The notes beneath the pieces were generated by a model. The model ran no database searches. It saw only the letters and a list, made by a program, of their open reading frames with translations, and was not told the DNA's origin. This document shows positions 26,160-35,566 of a stretch of DNA of 64,000 bases, one piece after another; the stretch's first letter is position 1, and the number at the start of each line of letters is the position of its first letter. The position numbers and the translations under genes are program-made. The stretch is from Bacillota bacterium (GTDB lineage Bacteria; Bacillota; Clostridia; Peptostreptococcales; Anaerovoracaceae): assembly GCA_017433375.1 (NCBI GenBank), contig JAFRHG010000030.1, positions 19,254-83,253 on the forward strand. The letters run 5' to 3'.

Positions 26160-26188
26160 TTGACAACTTCATTTCGCTGAAGTATCAT
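26160..26188 (+). promoter_or_regulatory. Sigma-A-type promoter of the T-box/trpB transcript
   Basis: TTGACA (26160-26165), 17-base spacer, TATCAT (26183-26188), just upstream of the T-box leader. Confidence 0.8.
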
Positions 26189-26194
26189 GATGGC

Positions 26195-26514
26195 AATTAA
26201 AGACAAAACCGATGACGGGGAAGTAAAACTGAGGGACGGTTTCCCAGAGAGTCCGGGGTGGTGTGATCCGGGCAGACGCAGTTTCAGTAAATGGGCCCCG
26301 GAGGGCGAGGTGAACGCGAGGGTCACCGGCAGGCAAAGGCAACAGCGATGGATATCGCAGCCGGCCGCCGGGAGAACCGCAAGTAGCTGAGACGCGACGC
26401 CGGCGTAACGGGCGAGGAGTGTGATGGCACTCTGCAGAGTGGACGCAGCGATGCGTCAATCAAGGTGGTACCGCAGGCTAACGCTTGTCCTTGTGTGAGG
26501 ACAGGCGTTTTTTA
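26195..26514 (+). promoter_or_regulatory. T-box riboswitch, tryptophan specifier
   Basis: A complete T-box leader. Stem I begins near GATGACGGGGAAGTA (26210-26224) and has the AGAGAG and GGTGGTG distal-loop motifs; the specifier loop reads AAATGG with TGG (26292-26294) as a tryptophan codon. The T-box sequence AAGGTGGTACCGC is at 26462-26474, followed by the terminator hairpin CGCTTGTCCT/AGGACAGGCG and T6 (26481-26514). Uncharged tRNA(Trp) would favour the antiterminator and expression of the downstream trpB-like gene. Confidence 0.9.
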
Positions 26515-26577
26515 TTCCTGAGGTATCCGCTGCAGAGACTCCTGAGGTCAGTGCTCAGAAAAGAAAGGAATCAAAAA

Positions 26578-27957
26578 ATGAGCAACATCAAAGAAATCCC
26601 GTACAAGATCTATCTGGAAGAAGAGGAAATGCCCCGGCAGTATTACAACGTCCGGGCGGACATGAAGACCAAGCCGGCGCCTCTGCTGAATCCGGCGACC
26701 CACAAGCCCATGACGGCGGAGGAGCTGGAGGCGGTGTTCTGCAAGGAGCTGGTGAAGCAGGAACTGAACAACGATGACCGCTACATCGATATTCCGGAGG
26801 AGGTCCGCAGCTTCTACCGGATGTACCGGCCGTCCCCTCTGGTCCGGGCTTACTGCCTGGAGGAAAAGCTGGATACGCCGGCCCACATCTACTACAAGTT
26901 CGAGGGCAGCAACACCAGCGGAAGCCACAAGTTGAACTCCGCCATCGCCCAGGCCTACTATGCCAAGAAGCAGGGCCTGAAGGGCGTGACCACGGAAACC
27001 GGAGCCGGCCAGTGGGGCACAGCCCTGTCCATGGCCTGCGCCTACCTGGATCTGGAGTGCGACGTGTACATGGTCAAGGTGTCCTATGAGCAGAAGCCCT
27101 TCCGGCGGGATGTGATGAGAACTTACGGCGCGACGGTCACCCCGTCCCCGTCCACCAATACCCATGTGGGGCGGAAGATCCTGGAGGAGCATCCGGGGAC
27201 GACGGGCAGCCTGGGCTGCGCCATTTCCGAAGCTGTGGAGGCAGCGGTATCCAGAGAGGGTTACCGGTACGTTCTGGGCAGTGTGCTGAACCAGGTGCTT
27301 CTGCATCAGTCCATCATCGGTCAGGAGACCAAGACGGCACTGGAAAAATATGACATTGAGCCGGATATGATCATCGGCTGCTGCGGCGGCGGATCCAACT
27401 TCGGCGGCCTGATCTCTCCCTTCATGGGTGAAAAGATCCGGGGAGAAAAGGACATCCGCGTCATCGGTGTGGAGCCGGCTTCCTGCCCCAGCCTGAGCAG
27501 AGGAAAGTACGCCTACGACTTCTGCGACACGGGCAAGGTCTGCCCCCTGGCGAAGATGTACACCCTGGGCAGCGGATTCATTCCTTCCCCCAACCACGCG
27601 GGCGGCCTGCGTTACCACGGTATGAGCGGCATCGTATCCCAGCTCTATGACGACGGCTACATCGAGGTCAGGTCCTACGAGCAGACGGAAGTGTTCAAGG
27701 CGGCGGTCGACTTTGCGAAGGTGGAGGGAATCCTGCCGGCGCCGGAGAGCAGCCACGCCATCAAGGCGGCCATCGACGAGGCCATGATCTGCAAGGAGAC
27801 CGGCGAGGAAAAGAACATCGTCCTGGGACTGACCGGCACGGGCTACTTCGATATGGTGGCCTACGGGAAATACCTGGACGGCGACATGGACGATTACATC
27901 CCCACCGATGCCGAGCTGGAGGAGGGCTTCGCCACCCTGCCGAAGATCGAGGAGTAA
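26578..27957 (+). CDS. trpB: Tryptophan synthase beta chain, TrpB2 type
   Basis: A 459-residue PLP enzyme of the TrpB2 subgroup, longer than the usual ~400-residue TrpB1. The PLP lysine lies in NTSGSHKLNSA, the phosphate-binding loop in CCGGGSNFGG, and ETGAGQWGTALSMAC is conserved. It condenses indole with serine. The N-terminal ~45 residues (PYKIYLEEEEMPRQYYN) are TrpB2-specific. No trpA or other trp genes are adjacent, so it may salvage free indole rather than act in the full pathway. Control by the Trp-specific T-box just upstream supports a role in tryptophan supply. Confidence 0.93.
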   Translation: MSNIKEIPYKIYLEEEEMPRQYYNVRADMKTKPAPLLNPATHKPMTAEELEAVFCKELVKQELNNDDRYIDIPEEVRSFYRMYRPSPLVRAYCLEEKLDTPAHIYYKFEGSNTSGSHKLNSAIAQAYYAKKQGLKGVTTETGAGQWGTALSMACAYLDLECDVYMVKVSYEQKPFRRDVMRTYGATVTPSPSTNTHVGRKILEEHPGTTGSLGCAISEAVEAAVSREGYRYVLGSVLNQVLLHQSIIGQETKTALEKYDIEPDMIIGCCGGGSNFGGLISPFMGEKIRGEKDIRVIGVEPASCPSLSRGKYAYDFCDTGKVCPLAKMYTLGSGFIPSPNHAGGLRYHGMSGIVSQLYDDGYIEVRSYEQTEVFKAAVDFAKVEGILPAPESSHAIKAAIDEAMICKETGEEKNIVLGLTGTGYFDMVAYGKYLDGDMDDYIPTDAELEEGFATLPKIEE

Positions 27958-28038
27958 ACCTGCCAAAGATCGAAGCGAAAATGCCTGAGACCGAGGCATA
28001 AATAATCTGCCGGAAGTTCGGGTCAGTATGTTATAATG

Positions 28039-28077
28039 AAGTTCCACAGCCCCCGGGGCTGCTGGGACTTCTTTTTT
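28039..28077 (+). terminator. Rho-independent terminator after trpB
   Basis: AAGTTCC-CAGCCCC (28039-28052) pairs with GGGGCTG-GGGACTT (to 28070), followed by C and T6. A TATAAT-like hexamer (28032-28037) overlaps its left edge and might be a -10 for the next gene. Confidence 0.85.
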
Positions 28078-28119
28078 CGTGCGCCGGAAGGGCGCGCAGT
28101 CTGGCAAGGAGGAAACCAC

Positions 28120-28854
28120 TTGAGACGAAGCAATATCGACATATCGTTCATCATCATCGTTGCGGTACTGGCCTTTATGTCCCTGCGGGACGGGGCCATG
28201 ACGGACCCGATGACCTGGATCAGGGACAAGATCGTGATCGTCCCGGCCATCTTCATCGGCCTGACTTTTCATGAATTCGCCCACGCCTTTGTGGCGGACA
28301 AGCTGGGAGACAGCACGCCCAGGCAGCAGGGCAGGGTGACCCTGAATCCCCTGGCCCACATCGACTGGGTCGGGCTGCTGTGCCTGTTTTTCGTAGGCTT
28401 CGGCTGGGGACAGCCGGTGCAGATCGATCCCCGGCAGTTCAAGCACCCGCGGCGGGATGAGTTTTTGGTATCCATCGCCGGCGTGACCATGAATTTCCTG
28501 CTGGCCATCGTCTTCGCGCTGATCAGCAAGCTCGTTCTGGTTATCTTCGGCACATCCTGGGCAAACTCCGGATTCGGCGTCTCCGTCTGGATGATGCTGG
28601 AGTACGTCATCATCATCAATCTGGTGCTGATGGTATTCAACCTGATTCCGGTTCCGCCCCTGGACGGATTCAACATCCTCGCCCAGATCATCGGCTTCGG
28701 CCAGACGGAACTCTACTGGAAAATCTACACCTACGGGAACTGGATCCTGATCGCGCTGATCGTCTTCGGCGTGACGGGGAGGATCATTTCACCCTGCGTG
28801 CAGTTCCTGTACAGCCTGATCGCGAATATCGTCGGCCTGCCCTGGGGGTATTGA
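28120..28854 (+). CDS. Site-2 protease-family (M50) membrane metalloprotease
   Basis: A 244-residue integral membrane zinc protease of the YwhC/Rip-like short S2P group. The zinc motif HEFAH is in LTFHEFAHAFVAD near residue 50, and the second ligand region is NLIPVPPLDGFNIL; about six hydrophobic segments are visible. A TTG start at 28120 is chosen because AAGGAGG (28106-28112) lies seven bases before it and no ATG is suitably placed. Substrate unknown. It ends six bases before the helicase gene. Confidence 0.88.
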   Translation: MRRSNIDISFIIIVAVLAFMSLRDGAMTDPMTWIRDKIVIVPAIFIGLTFHEFAHAFVADKLGDSTPRQQGRVTLNPLAHIDWVGLLCLFFVGFGWGQPVQIDPRQFKHPRRDEFLVSIAGVTMNFLLAIVFALISKLVLVIFGTSWANSGFGVSVWMMLEYVIIINLVLMVFNLIPVPPLDGFNILAQIIGFGQTELYWKIYTYGNWILIALIVFGVTGRIISPCVQFLYSLIANIVGLPWGY

Positions 28855-28860
28855 TAAGGG

Positions 28861-31095
28861 ATGAGAGATTATCTGGCAAAACTCAATGAAAAGCAACGCG
28901 AAGCGGCCCTGCATACGGAAGGGCCGCTGTTAATCCTGGCCGGAGCCGGGAGCGGCAAGACCAGCACCATGACCTGCCGCATCGCCTATCTGATCGAGGA
29001 GAAGGGGGTCAACCCCTGGAACATCCTGGCGGTGACCTTTACGAACAAGGCTGCCAAGGAGATGCGGGACCGGGTAGAGGCCCTGGTGGGAGAGGGACTG
29101 AACATGTGGATCCTGACCTTCCACTCAGCCTGCCTGCGGATCCTTCGCCGCCACGCGGAGTTGCTGGGCTACGGCCGGGACTTCGCCGTCTACGATCCCA
29201 CGGATCAGAAGACCCTGGTCAAGAACATCTGCCGGGACCTGCAGATCGACACGAAGAAATTCACGCCGGCCTATTTCCTGGGCAACATCAGCAAGTGCAA
29301 GGAGAACCGCGTCACCCCCGCCCAGTACGAGCGGGAATACGGCAGCGACTTCCGGGAGCAGATGGTCCAGAAGGTGTACGCGGCCTACGAGAAGCAGCTG
29401 AAAAAGAACAACGCCATGGACTTTGACGACCTGCTGCTCAACACGGTGCGCCTCTTTGAGGCCGACGAGGAGGTGCTGCTCCAGTACCAGCACCGGTTCC
29501 GCTACATCATGGTGGACGAGTACCAGGACACCAACCAGATCCAGTACGCCTTCGTGCATATGCTGGCCCAGGAGAGGGGCAACATCTGCGTGGTGGGCGA
29601 TGACGACCAGTGCATCTACCAGTGGCGGGGCGCGGACATCCGCAACATCCTGGAATTCGAAAAGGACTTCCCGGGAGCGAAGGTGGTCAAGCTGGAGCAG
29701 AATTACCGGTCCACGGGCAACATCCTGGCCGCGGCCCACAGCGTGATCGCCTGCAACAGCGCCCGCAAGGACAAGAAGCTCTGGACGGACGCGGAGGAGG
29801 GCTCCAAGGTGACCTACTGCCGCGCCATGGATGAGCGGGAAGAGGCGTCCTATATCGCCGGGGAGATCGGCCGGATCCACGACGGCGCCTACAGCGGCGA
29901 CGCGGGCAAGCGCTACAGCGACTTCGCCGTTCTCTACCGGACCAACGCCCAGTCCCGTACTTTCGAGGAAGCCCTGTCCCGGCGGAACGTTCCCTACCGG
30001 GTCCTGGGCGGCCTGCGCTACTACGACCGCAAGGAGATCAAGGACATCATGTGCTACATGCGCCTGGTGCAGAACCGGGCCGATGATCTGGCCCTGGTGC
30101 GGATCATCAACGAGCCGAAGCGGGGCATCGGCGGGAAGACTCTGGAGAAGCTCCAGACCCTGGCGGCCGTCCGTTCGGAGAGCCTCTTCGACACCCTGCT
30201 GGACCAGGAGGTCACGGCCTCTCTTTCCGCAAAGGCAAGGGAGGGCATTGCCGCCTTCACGGAGATGATCACCGACTTTGCAGGACAGCAGGAGAACATG
30301 CGCGTTTCCGATCTGTATGACGGACTGCTGGTCCGCTCCGGCTACCTGAAGGCCCTGGAGGATCAGCGGACGGTGGAGAGCGAAAGCCGGATCGAAAACC
30401 TGATGGAGTTCAAATCCGTCATTTACGATTACGAAAACGAGGACGCCAACCTGACCCTGGCGGAGTTCATGGAGCGGATCGCCCTGCTGGCCGATGTGGA
30501 CAACCACGACGCCGGCGAGGACGCGGTGGTGCTCATGACCCTGCACAGCGCCAAGGGGCTGGAATTCCCCTTCGTCTTCATGCCGGGCATGGAGGACGGG
30601 CTCTTCCCGGGATGGCGCGCCTTCGACCGGCCCGACGGGCTGGAGGAGGAGCGGCGGCTCTGTTATGTGGGCATCACCCGGGCGAAGGAGCGGCTCTGGA
30701 TGACCAGCGCCGAATGCCGGACCCTCTACGGCAGGACAGACTACACCAGGGAATCCCAGTTCATGCGGGAACTGGATCCGAAGTTGGTGGAAGGGGACGG
30801 CGTGATGAAGAAGCGGGATCGGACGGAAGGCCAGTTCCGGGACGGCATCCGCAGCGCCCGGCCGGCCAGGCCTTTTGATCAGCTGAAGTATGCCCGCCAG
30901 ATGACCGAGCGGAACGCGGCGGCTATGGCGAAGACGGCGGAAGAAAACTTCGTGGCGGGGGACCGGGTGGTCCACCCGAAATTCGGCGAGGGCGAGGTGC
31001 TTTCCTGTGAGGGAAAGATCATCCGCGTTGCCTTTGCAGACGGAGAAAAGAAACTGGCGCTGGGAATGGCTCCCCTCAGCCGGGCGGAAGGATAA
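28861..31095 (+). CDS. pcrA: ATP-dependent DNA helicase PcrA/UvrD
   Basis: A 744-residue superfamily 1A 3'-5' helicase used in repair and replication fork maintenance. Walker A is LAGAGSGKTSTM; further motifs are AVTFTNKAAKEM (Ia), VDEYQDTN (II), CVVGDDDQCIYQWRGAD (III), LEQNYRST (IV), VVLMTLHSAKGLEFPFVF (V) and EERRLCYVGITRAKERL (VI). The C-terminal ~100 residues include the PcrA tail with FVAGDRVVHPKFGEGEVLS, which interacts with RNA polymerase in relatives. It precedes ligA, the usual partner order in Bacillota, with a 9-base gap. Confidence 0.95.
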   Translation: MRDYLAKLNEKQREAALHTEGPLLILAGAGSGKTSTMTCRIAYLIEEKGVNPWNILAVTFTNKAAKEMRDRVEALVGEGLNMWILTFHSACLRILRRHAELLGYGRDFAVYDPTDQKTLVKNICRDLQIDTKKFTPAYFLGNISKCKENRVTPAQYEREYGSDFREQMVQKVYAAYEKQLKKNNAMDFDDLLLNTVRLFEADEEVLLQYQHRFRYIMVDEYQDTNQIQYAFVHMLAQERGNICVVGDDDQCIYQWRGADIRNILEFEKDFPGAKVVKLEQNYRSTGNILAAAHSVIACNSARKDKKLWTDAEEGSKVTYCRAMDEREEASYIAGEIGRIHDGAYSGDAGKRYSDFAVLYRTNAQSRTFEEALSRRNVPYRVLGGLRYYDRKEIKDIMCYMRLVQNRADDLALVRIINEPKRGIGGKTLEKLQTLAAVRSESLFDTLLDQEVTASLSAKAREGIAAFTEMITDFAGQQENMRVSDLYDGLLVRSGYLKALEDQRTVESESRIENLMEFKSVIYDYENEDANLTLAEFMERIALLADVDNHDAGEDAVVLMTLHSAKGLEFPFVFMPGMEDGLFPGWRAFDRPDGLEEERRLCYVGITRAKERLWMTSAECRTLYGRTDYTRESQFMRELDPKLVEGDGVMKKRDRTEGQFRDGIRSARPARPFDQLKYARQMTERNAAAMAKTAEENFVAGDRVVHPKFGEGEVLSCEGKIIRVAFADGEKKLALGMAPLSRAEG

Positions 31096-31104
31096 GGAAC
31101 AGGA

Positions 31105-33141
31105 ATGAGCGTGAGCGGGAATCGGGAAGACATGAACGTGAACGAAAACCGGGAACGGATGAAGGAACTGGTCGATGTGCTGAACCGGGCATCGGAGGAA
31201 TACTATCAGCACGACCGGGAGATGATGTCCAACGCGGAGTACGACCGGCTCTACGATGAGCTCGTCGCTCTGGAGAAGGAGACGGGCATCGTCCTGTCCG
31301 CCAGCCCCACGATCAACGTGGGCTATGAGGTGGTCAGCAGCCTGCCCAAGCAGCGGCATCCGGCGCCCATGCTGTCTCTGGACAAGACCAAGGATCCGGC
31401 GGCCCTGGCGGCCTGGCTGGGCGACAAGGAAGGCCTGCTGTCCTGGAAACTGGACGGGCTGACCATCGTGCTGACTTATGAGGAAGGCGAACTTTCCCGC
31501 GCGGTGACCCGTGGCGACGGCGTGACCGGCGAGGTGATCACGCCCAACGCGAAGGTCTTTGACAACGTTCCCCTGACCATCCCCGAGAAGGGCGAGGTGG
31601 TCGTCCGGGGCGAGGCGGTCATCAGCTATCCGGATTTCGAGGAGATCAACCGGACCCTGGAGGAGGGCGCCGCTCTGTACAAGAACCCGCGGAATCTGTG
31701 CAGCGGGACGGTGCGGCAGCTGAACAGCGAGATCACGGCGGGGCGCCATGTGCGGTTCTTCGCCTTTTCCCTGGCTTCCGGCGGGCCGGAAACGAACCTG
31801 CGCCGGGAGCAGATGGACTGGCTGAAAGGGCAGGGATTCGAGTGCGTGGACTTCGTGCCGGTGTCGGCGGCCACCGTGGAGGAGGCCGTGGCGGATTTCG
31901 CCGCGCGGATCCCCGACTACGAGATCCCTTCCGACGGCCTGGTGCTGATCTACGATGACATCGCCTACGGGAAGTCTCTGGGGATCACGGCGAAATTTCC
32001 CCGGGATGCCATCGCCTTCAAGTGGCAGGATGAGATGGCCGAGACGGCCCTGCGCACCGTACTGTGGAATCCGTCCCGGACGGGGCTGATCAATCCCATC
32101 GCGGTTTTCGATCCCGTGGAGCTGGAGGGCACCACCGTCAGCCGGGCCTCGGTGCACAACGTGAGCATCGTGGAGGAGCTGCAGCTGGCGGAGGGGGACA
32201 GGATCCTGGTGTACAAGGCCAACATGATCATCCCCCAGATCGAGAAGAACCTCAGCGCCGGGGAAGATGCAGCGGAGGGCGAGGGCTCTGCGGACGCCGG
32301 GACCTCCCGCACTGAGCGGATGATCCGCCCGCCCCAGGCGTGCCCCGTCTGCGGGTCGGCGACGGTGGTCCGGGACGAGAACGGGATCCGGACGCTCCAC
32401 TGTCCCAACCCCATGTGCCCGGCGAAACAGATCAAATCCTTCACCCACTTCGTCAGCCGCAACGCGCTGAACATCGAGGGGCTGTCGGAGGCGACCCTGG
32501 AAAAGTTCGTCGACGAGGGCATGCTGAAGAGCCTGGCCGATATCTTCCGGCTGGAGCGCTTCCGGGATGCCATCGTGGAGATGGACGGCTTCGGGCAGAA
32601 GTCCTATGAGAACATCATCGCCGCGGCGCAGAAGGCCTCCCATACCACGCCGGACCGGCTGCTCTACGGACTGGGCATTCCCGGGATCGGCTCGGCGACG
32701 GCCCGGCTGATCGCTTCGGCGGCCCGCAATAAATGGGAGACGATGCAGAACATGACCCTGGAGGAGCTGACCGGAATCGAGGGCATCGGCGAGATCATGG
32801 CCGAGGACTACCGGACCTGGTTTGCCGACGGGAAGCATCAGGAGCAGGTGGCGGATCTGCTGTCGGTTTTGACGCTGGATGAGTCCTTCGAGGATGCGGC
32901 GGAGCAGCCGCTGGCGGGGAAGACCTTCGTCATCACCGGCAGCCTGGAGCACTTCGCCAACCGGGATGAGGCGAAGGCGCAGGTGGAGCGGCTGGGCGGC
33001 AAGGTGGCCGGCTCCGTCAGCAAGAAGACGGACTACCTGATCAACAACGACATCCACTCCGGCTCGTCCAAGAATAAAAAGGCAATCGAGCTGGGGATAC
33101 CCATCATTACGGAAGAAGAATTTCTGGAGATGATACCATGA
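31105..33141 (+). CDS. ligA: NAD-dependent DNA ligase
   Basis: A 678-residue LigA. The adenylated lysine is K115 in WKLDG, with RHPAPMLSLDKTKD before it and AVTRGDGVTGE after; the OB domain follows, then the zinc finger CPVCG...CPNPMCP, helix-hairpin-helix repeats (LYGLGIPGIGSATARLIA, LEELTGIEGIGEIMAED) and a C-terminal BRCT domain (LAGKTFVITGSL to the end). A Glu/Ala/Ser-rich insert of ~20 residues lies between OB and zinc finger. It seals nicks in replication and repair. The stop overlaps the next start by four bases. Confidence 0.94.
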   Translation: MSVSGNREDMNVNENRERMKELVDVLNRASEEYYQHDREMMSNAEYDRLYDELVALEKETGIVLSASPTINVGYEVVSSLPKQRHPAPMLSLDKTKDPAALAAWLGDKEGLLSWKLDGLTIVLTYEEGELSRAVTRGDGVTGEVITPNAKVFDNVPLTIPEKGEVVVRGEAVISYPDFEEINRTLEEGAALYKNPRNLCSGTVRQLNSEITAGRHVRFFAFSLASGGPETNLRREQMDWLKGQGFECVDFVPVSAATVEEAVADFAARIPDYEIPSDGLVLIYDDIAYGKSLGITAKFPRDAIAFKWQDEMAETALRTVLWNPSRTGLINPIAVFDPVELEGTTVSRASVHNVSIVEELQLAEGDRILVYKANMIIPQIEKNLSAGEDAAEGEGSADAGTSRTERMIRPPQACPVCGSATVVRDENGIRTLHCPNPMCPAKQIKSFTHFVSRNALNIEGLSEATLEKFVDEGMLKSLADIFRLERFRDAIVEMDGFGQKSYENIIAAAQKASHTTPDRLLYGLGIPGIGSATARLIASAARNKWETMQNMTLEELTGIEGIGEIMAEDYRTWFADGKHQEQVADLLSVLTLDESFEDAAEQPLAGKTFVITGSLEHFANRDEAKAQVERLGGKVAGSVSKKTDYLINNDIHSGSSKNKKAIELGIPIITEEEFLEMIP

Positions 33142-34199
33142 TACTGCCAACGGGAAAACTGGACAGCGATCTGCTGAAGGAGATCGTGTTCGAACAGATC
33201 ACATACCGCAGCGATGAGGTCAGGGTGCGGCCGGGCATCGGCGAGGACTGCGCGGTGCTCGACTTCGGGGAGTATGACTGCGTCATGTCGACGGACCCCA
33301 TCACCTCGGCGGTCAGCGACATCGGCCGCCTGTCGATCCACATCACCTGCAACGACATCGCCTCCAACGGCGTGCAGCCCCTGGGCATCATGCTGGCGGT
33401 CATGCTGCCGGAGGGAACCACCGATGAAGACGTGGCCCACATCATGGGCCAGGCGGCGGAGACGGCGGCGTCCCTGTCCGTGGAGATCATCGGCGGCCAT
33501 ACGGAGATCACGCCGGCGGTCCGCCAGCCGGTGATCGTGTCGACGGCCCTGGGAAAGACCCTGGCGGGATCGTCCCAGAGCGGCGATGACATGGAGCCCG
33601 GCGACTGGATCATGATGACCAAGTCGGCAGGGCTGGAAGGATGCGGCATTATCGCCTCGGACTACGAGGAACGCCTGCTGGCGGAAAAGGATGAGCAGGG
33701 CAAGCCTCTGTTTTCTCCGGAGGAGATCGCCCGGGCCAGATCCTTCCTGGATCAGGTCAGCGTCGTCCGGGAAGGGGTAACCGCCGGACGGATCGGCACC
33801 CACGGCATGCATGACATCACTGAGGGCGGCATTCTGGGAGCGGTCTGGGAGATGTGCCAGATCGCCGGGACCGGCGCGGAGATCTGGGAAGAGAGGATAC
33901 CTATGGAGCCGGAGACGGTGAAGATCTGCCGGCTTTTCGGCCTGGATCCCCTGCGGCTGATCTCCAGCGGATCCATGGTGATCATCGTGCCGGATGAACA
34001 GCGGCAGCAGATGCTGGCGGCCATGGCGGAAGCCGATGTGCCCGCTGCCGTCATCGGTCGGGTGTGCCCGAAGGCGGAGGGCATACGCCTCATGACAAAG
34101 ACAAAAACCTGCGGGGCGGAAGGCGAGGGACGCATCAGCGTCACCGTCGACCCGCCGCGCATGGATGAAATTTACCGTGTCGTCAGCCGGACGGTCTGA
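33138..34199 (+). CDS. AIR synthase-related protein (HypE/ThiL-like)
   Basis: A 353-residue protein of the PurM/HypE/ThiL superfamily. An N-terminal GIGEDCAVLDFGEYDCVMSTDPIT, then GRLSIHITCNDIASNGVQPLGIMLAVMLP and an ATP-binding VEIIGGHTEITPAVRQPVI, followed by the C-terminal domain with THGMHDITEGGILGAVWEM. It most resembles HypE-like members, but the typical C-terminal PR-I-C tail of HypE (the cyanide-carrying cysteine) is absent, since it ends in SRTV. So it is probably a separate subgroup of unknown function rather than the hydrogenase maturase. Coupled to ligA by ATGA overlap. Confidence 0.8.
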   Translation: MILPTGKLDSDLLKEIVFEQITYRSDEVRVRPGIGEDCAVLDFGEYDCVMSTDPITSAVSDIGRLSIHITCNDIASNGVQPLGIMLAVMLPEGTTDEDVAHIMGQAAETAASLSVEIIGGHTEITPAVRQPVIVSTALGKTLAGSSQSGDDMEPGDWIMMTKSAGLEGCGIIASDYEERLLAEKDEQGKPLFSPEEIARARSFLDQVSVVREGVTAGRIGTHGMHDITEGGILGAVWEMCQIAGTGAEIWEERIPMEPETVKICRLFGLDPLRLISSGSMVIIVPDEQRQQMLAAMAEADVPAAVIGRVCPKAEGIRLMTKTKTCGAEGEGRISVTVDPPRMDEIYRVVSRTV

Positions 34200-34239
34200 C
34201 GGTGGCGAAAACTGACAGAGACAAAGGAGACTAACGGTT

Positions 34240-35226
34240 ATGGATTCTAATTTGCTGATGTTACTGGCGGTTCTGCCGGGTATTCTGATCATCATTTACG
34301 TGTACCGTAAGGACAAGGTGGAAAAGGAGCCCTGGCGCCTGATTGGAAAACTGGTCTTTTTCGGGATGCTGTCCTGCATTCCGGCGGCCTTCATGGAAAG
34401 CTTCATCGACGGCCTGATGCCGTCATGGCCTCAGGGCAGCCTGGCTTACGCACTGTCCATGGCCTTCGTATCGGCGGCCCTCTGTGAGGAACTGTTCAAA
34501 TACCTGTTCCTTCGCATAGGCTCCTGGAACAATCCCAATTTCGGATACCGCTTCGACGGCATCGTCTACGGCGTTTCGGTAGCCGTTGGCTTTGCCATTC
34601 TGGAGAATATTCTGTACGTGTCCCAGGGCGACCTGACCGTGGCCCTCATGCGGGGCGTGCTGGCGGTGCCTCTCCATGCCTTCTGCGGTGTGTTCATGGG
34701 CGTGTTCTTCGGCGCGGCGAAAAAGGCCCAGATCGAAGGGCGCGGATCCGGGAAGCTGACCTTCCTGGCCCTGTTTGTGCCCATGATGATCCACGGCACC
34801 TACGACACGATGGCCTTCATGGGCGACAGCGTGGCCACCGTGCTGCTGCTTGCCTTTGTGCTGGCCATGTACATCGTCTCCATCCGCTGCATCCGCAGAT
34901 ACTCCATGGATGACGCCAGTTCGGCCTTCTATCCGGACATGGATGCCTTCCCCGGCCAGGGCGGCTACACCAGCTACGGCGCCGGGCAGGGCGGCGGATT
35001 TGACGCCGGCCAGAATGCCGGGTTCGGCAGGGGAAGCGGCGGCTACGTCTACGGACCCCGGGGAACACAGACCAGCGGACAGCGGCCCCATCCTGGTCAG
35101 GTCAGCGATGGCAAGATCGTTCTGATCTGCCCCCACTGCCGCCGTGGACTGCGGGTACCGGTGGGCGCGGGACGGATCCGCATCACCTGCCCCCACTGCG
35201 GAAGGGAATTCAACGAAATCACCTGA
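34240..35226 (+). CDS. PrsW-family intramembrane protease with C-terminal zinc ribbon
   Basis: A 328-residue protein. Residues ~1-220 form the PrsW membrane core with eight or so hydrophobic segments; the conserved glutamates E83-E84 and K87 lie in LCEELFKYLF, and later motifs include VPLHAFCGVFMG and MMIHGTYD. PrsW proteases cleave anti-sigma factors in relatives. The C-terminal ~100 residues are a Gly/Tyr/Gln-rich linker followed by a zinc ribbon, CPHCRRGLRVPVGAG....CPHCG. That ribbon is an uncommon addition and could recognise a partner. Own binding site AAAGGAG upstream. Confidence 0.85.
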   Translation: MDSNLLMLLAVLPGILIIIYVYRKDKVEKEPWRLIGKLVFFGMLSCIPAAFMESFIDGLMPSWPQGSLAYALSMAFVSAALCEELFKYLFLRIGSWNNPNFGYRFDGIVYGVSVAVGFAILENILYVSQGDLTVALMRGVLAVPLHAFCGVFMGVFFGAAKKAQIEGRGSGKLTFLALFVPMMIHGTYDTMAFMGDSVATVLLLAFVLAMYIVSIRCIRRYSMDDASSAFYPDMDAFPGQGGYTSYGAGQGGGFDAGQNAGFGRGSGGYVYGPRGTQTSGQRPHPGQVSDGKIVLICPHCRRGLRVPVGAGRIRITCPHCGREFNEIT

Positions 35227-35283
35227 CGGCGGGCGTCTTCGCCCCGCCGGGTCAGGTTTGGAAATAATTGTAAATTCCATTCC

Positions 35284-35312
35284 TTGACGCAGGGGAAAAA
35301 TCATATTATAAT
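35284..35312 (+). promoter_or_regulatory. Sigma-A-type promoter of the SRP RNA gene
   Basis: TTGACG (35284-35289), 17-base spacer, TATAAT (35307-35312), consistent with a start near 35319. Confidence 0.9.
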
Positions 35313-35319
35313 AGTCGCG

Positions 35320-35480
35320 CGTGAATTGCCCTTTGATGGTTCCGCATGCATGGTTTGGGTCCTGCGCAATAGGACGCCGTGAACCTTGTCAGGTCCGGAA
35401 GGAAGCAGCAATAAGCGGAAGCTCTTATGTGCCGCAGATCAGCCTTCTCCAACGCCTGCGGAGCTTTCAAAGGGCAGTTT
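35320..35480 (+). ncRNA. ffs: Signal recognition particle RNA (SRP RNA, ffs)
   Basis: The diagnostic helix-8 core GTCAGGTCCGGAAGGAAGCAGC is at 35388-35409, with the GGAA tetraloop and the asymmetric loop bound by Ffh. Outer arms GCCCTTTGA (35328-35336) and TCAAAGGGC (35467-35475) close a ~150-nt rod, followed by a T-run. The RNA pairs with Ffh to target nascent membrane proteins. Its position directly before dnaX, ybaB and recR is the classical Gram-positive arrangement. End positions are approximate. Confidence 0.95.
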
Positions 35481-35566
35481 TTCTGCCACAGAGGCCGGCG
35501 CGGCTAAGCCGCCTGATCAGGGAGGCGGCCGCCAGAAGCCAGTACGAATTACAGAGGATAATCGGA

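Noticed and set aside
33138-34199. hypE (hydrogenase maturation) as a partner of the Ech operon.
   Set aside because: Superfamily fold fits, but the C-terminal cysteine tail is missing and the gene is coupled to ligA, 9 kb from the hydrogenase.
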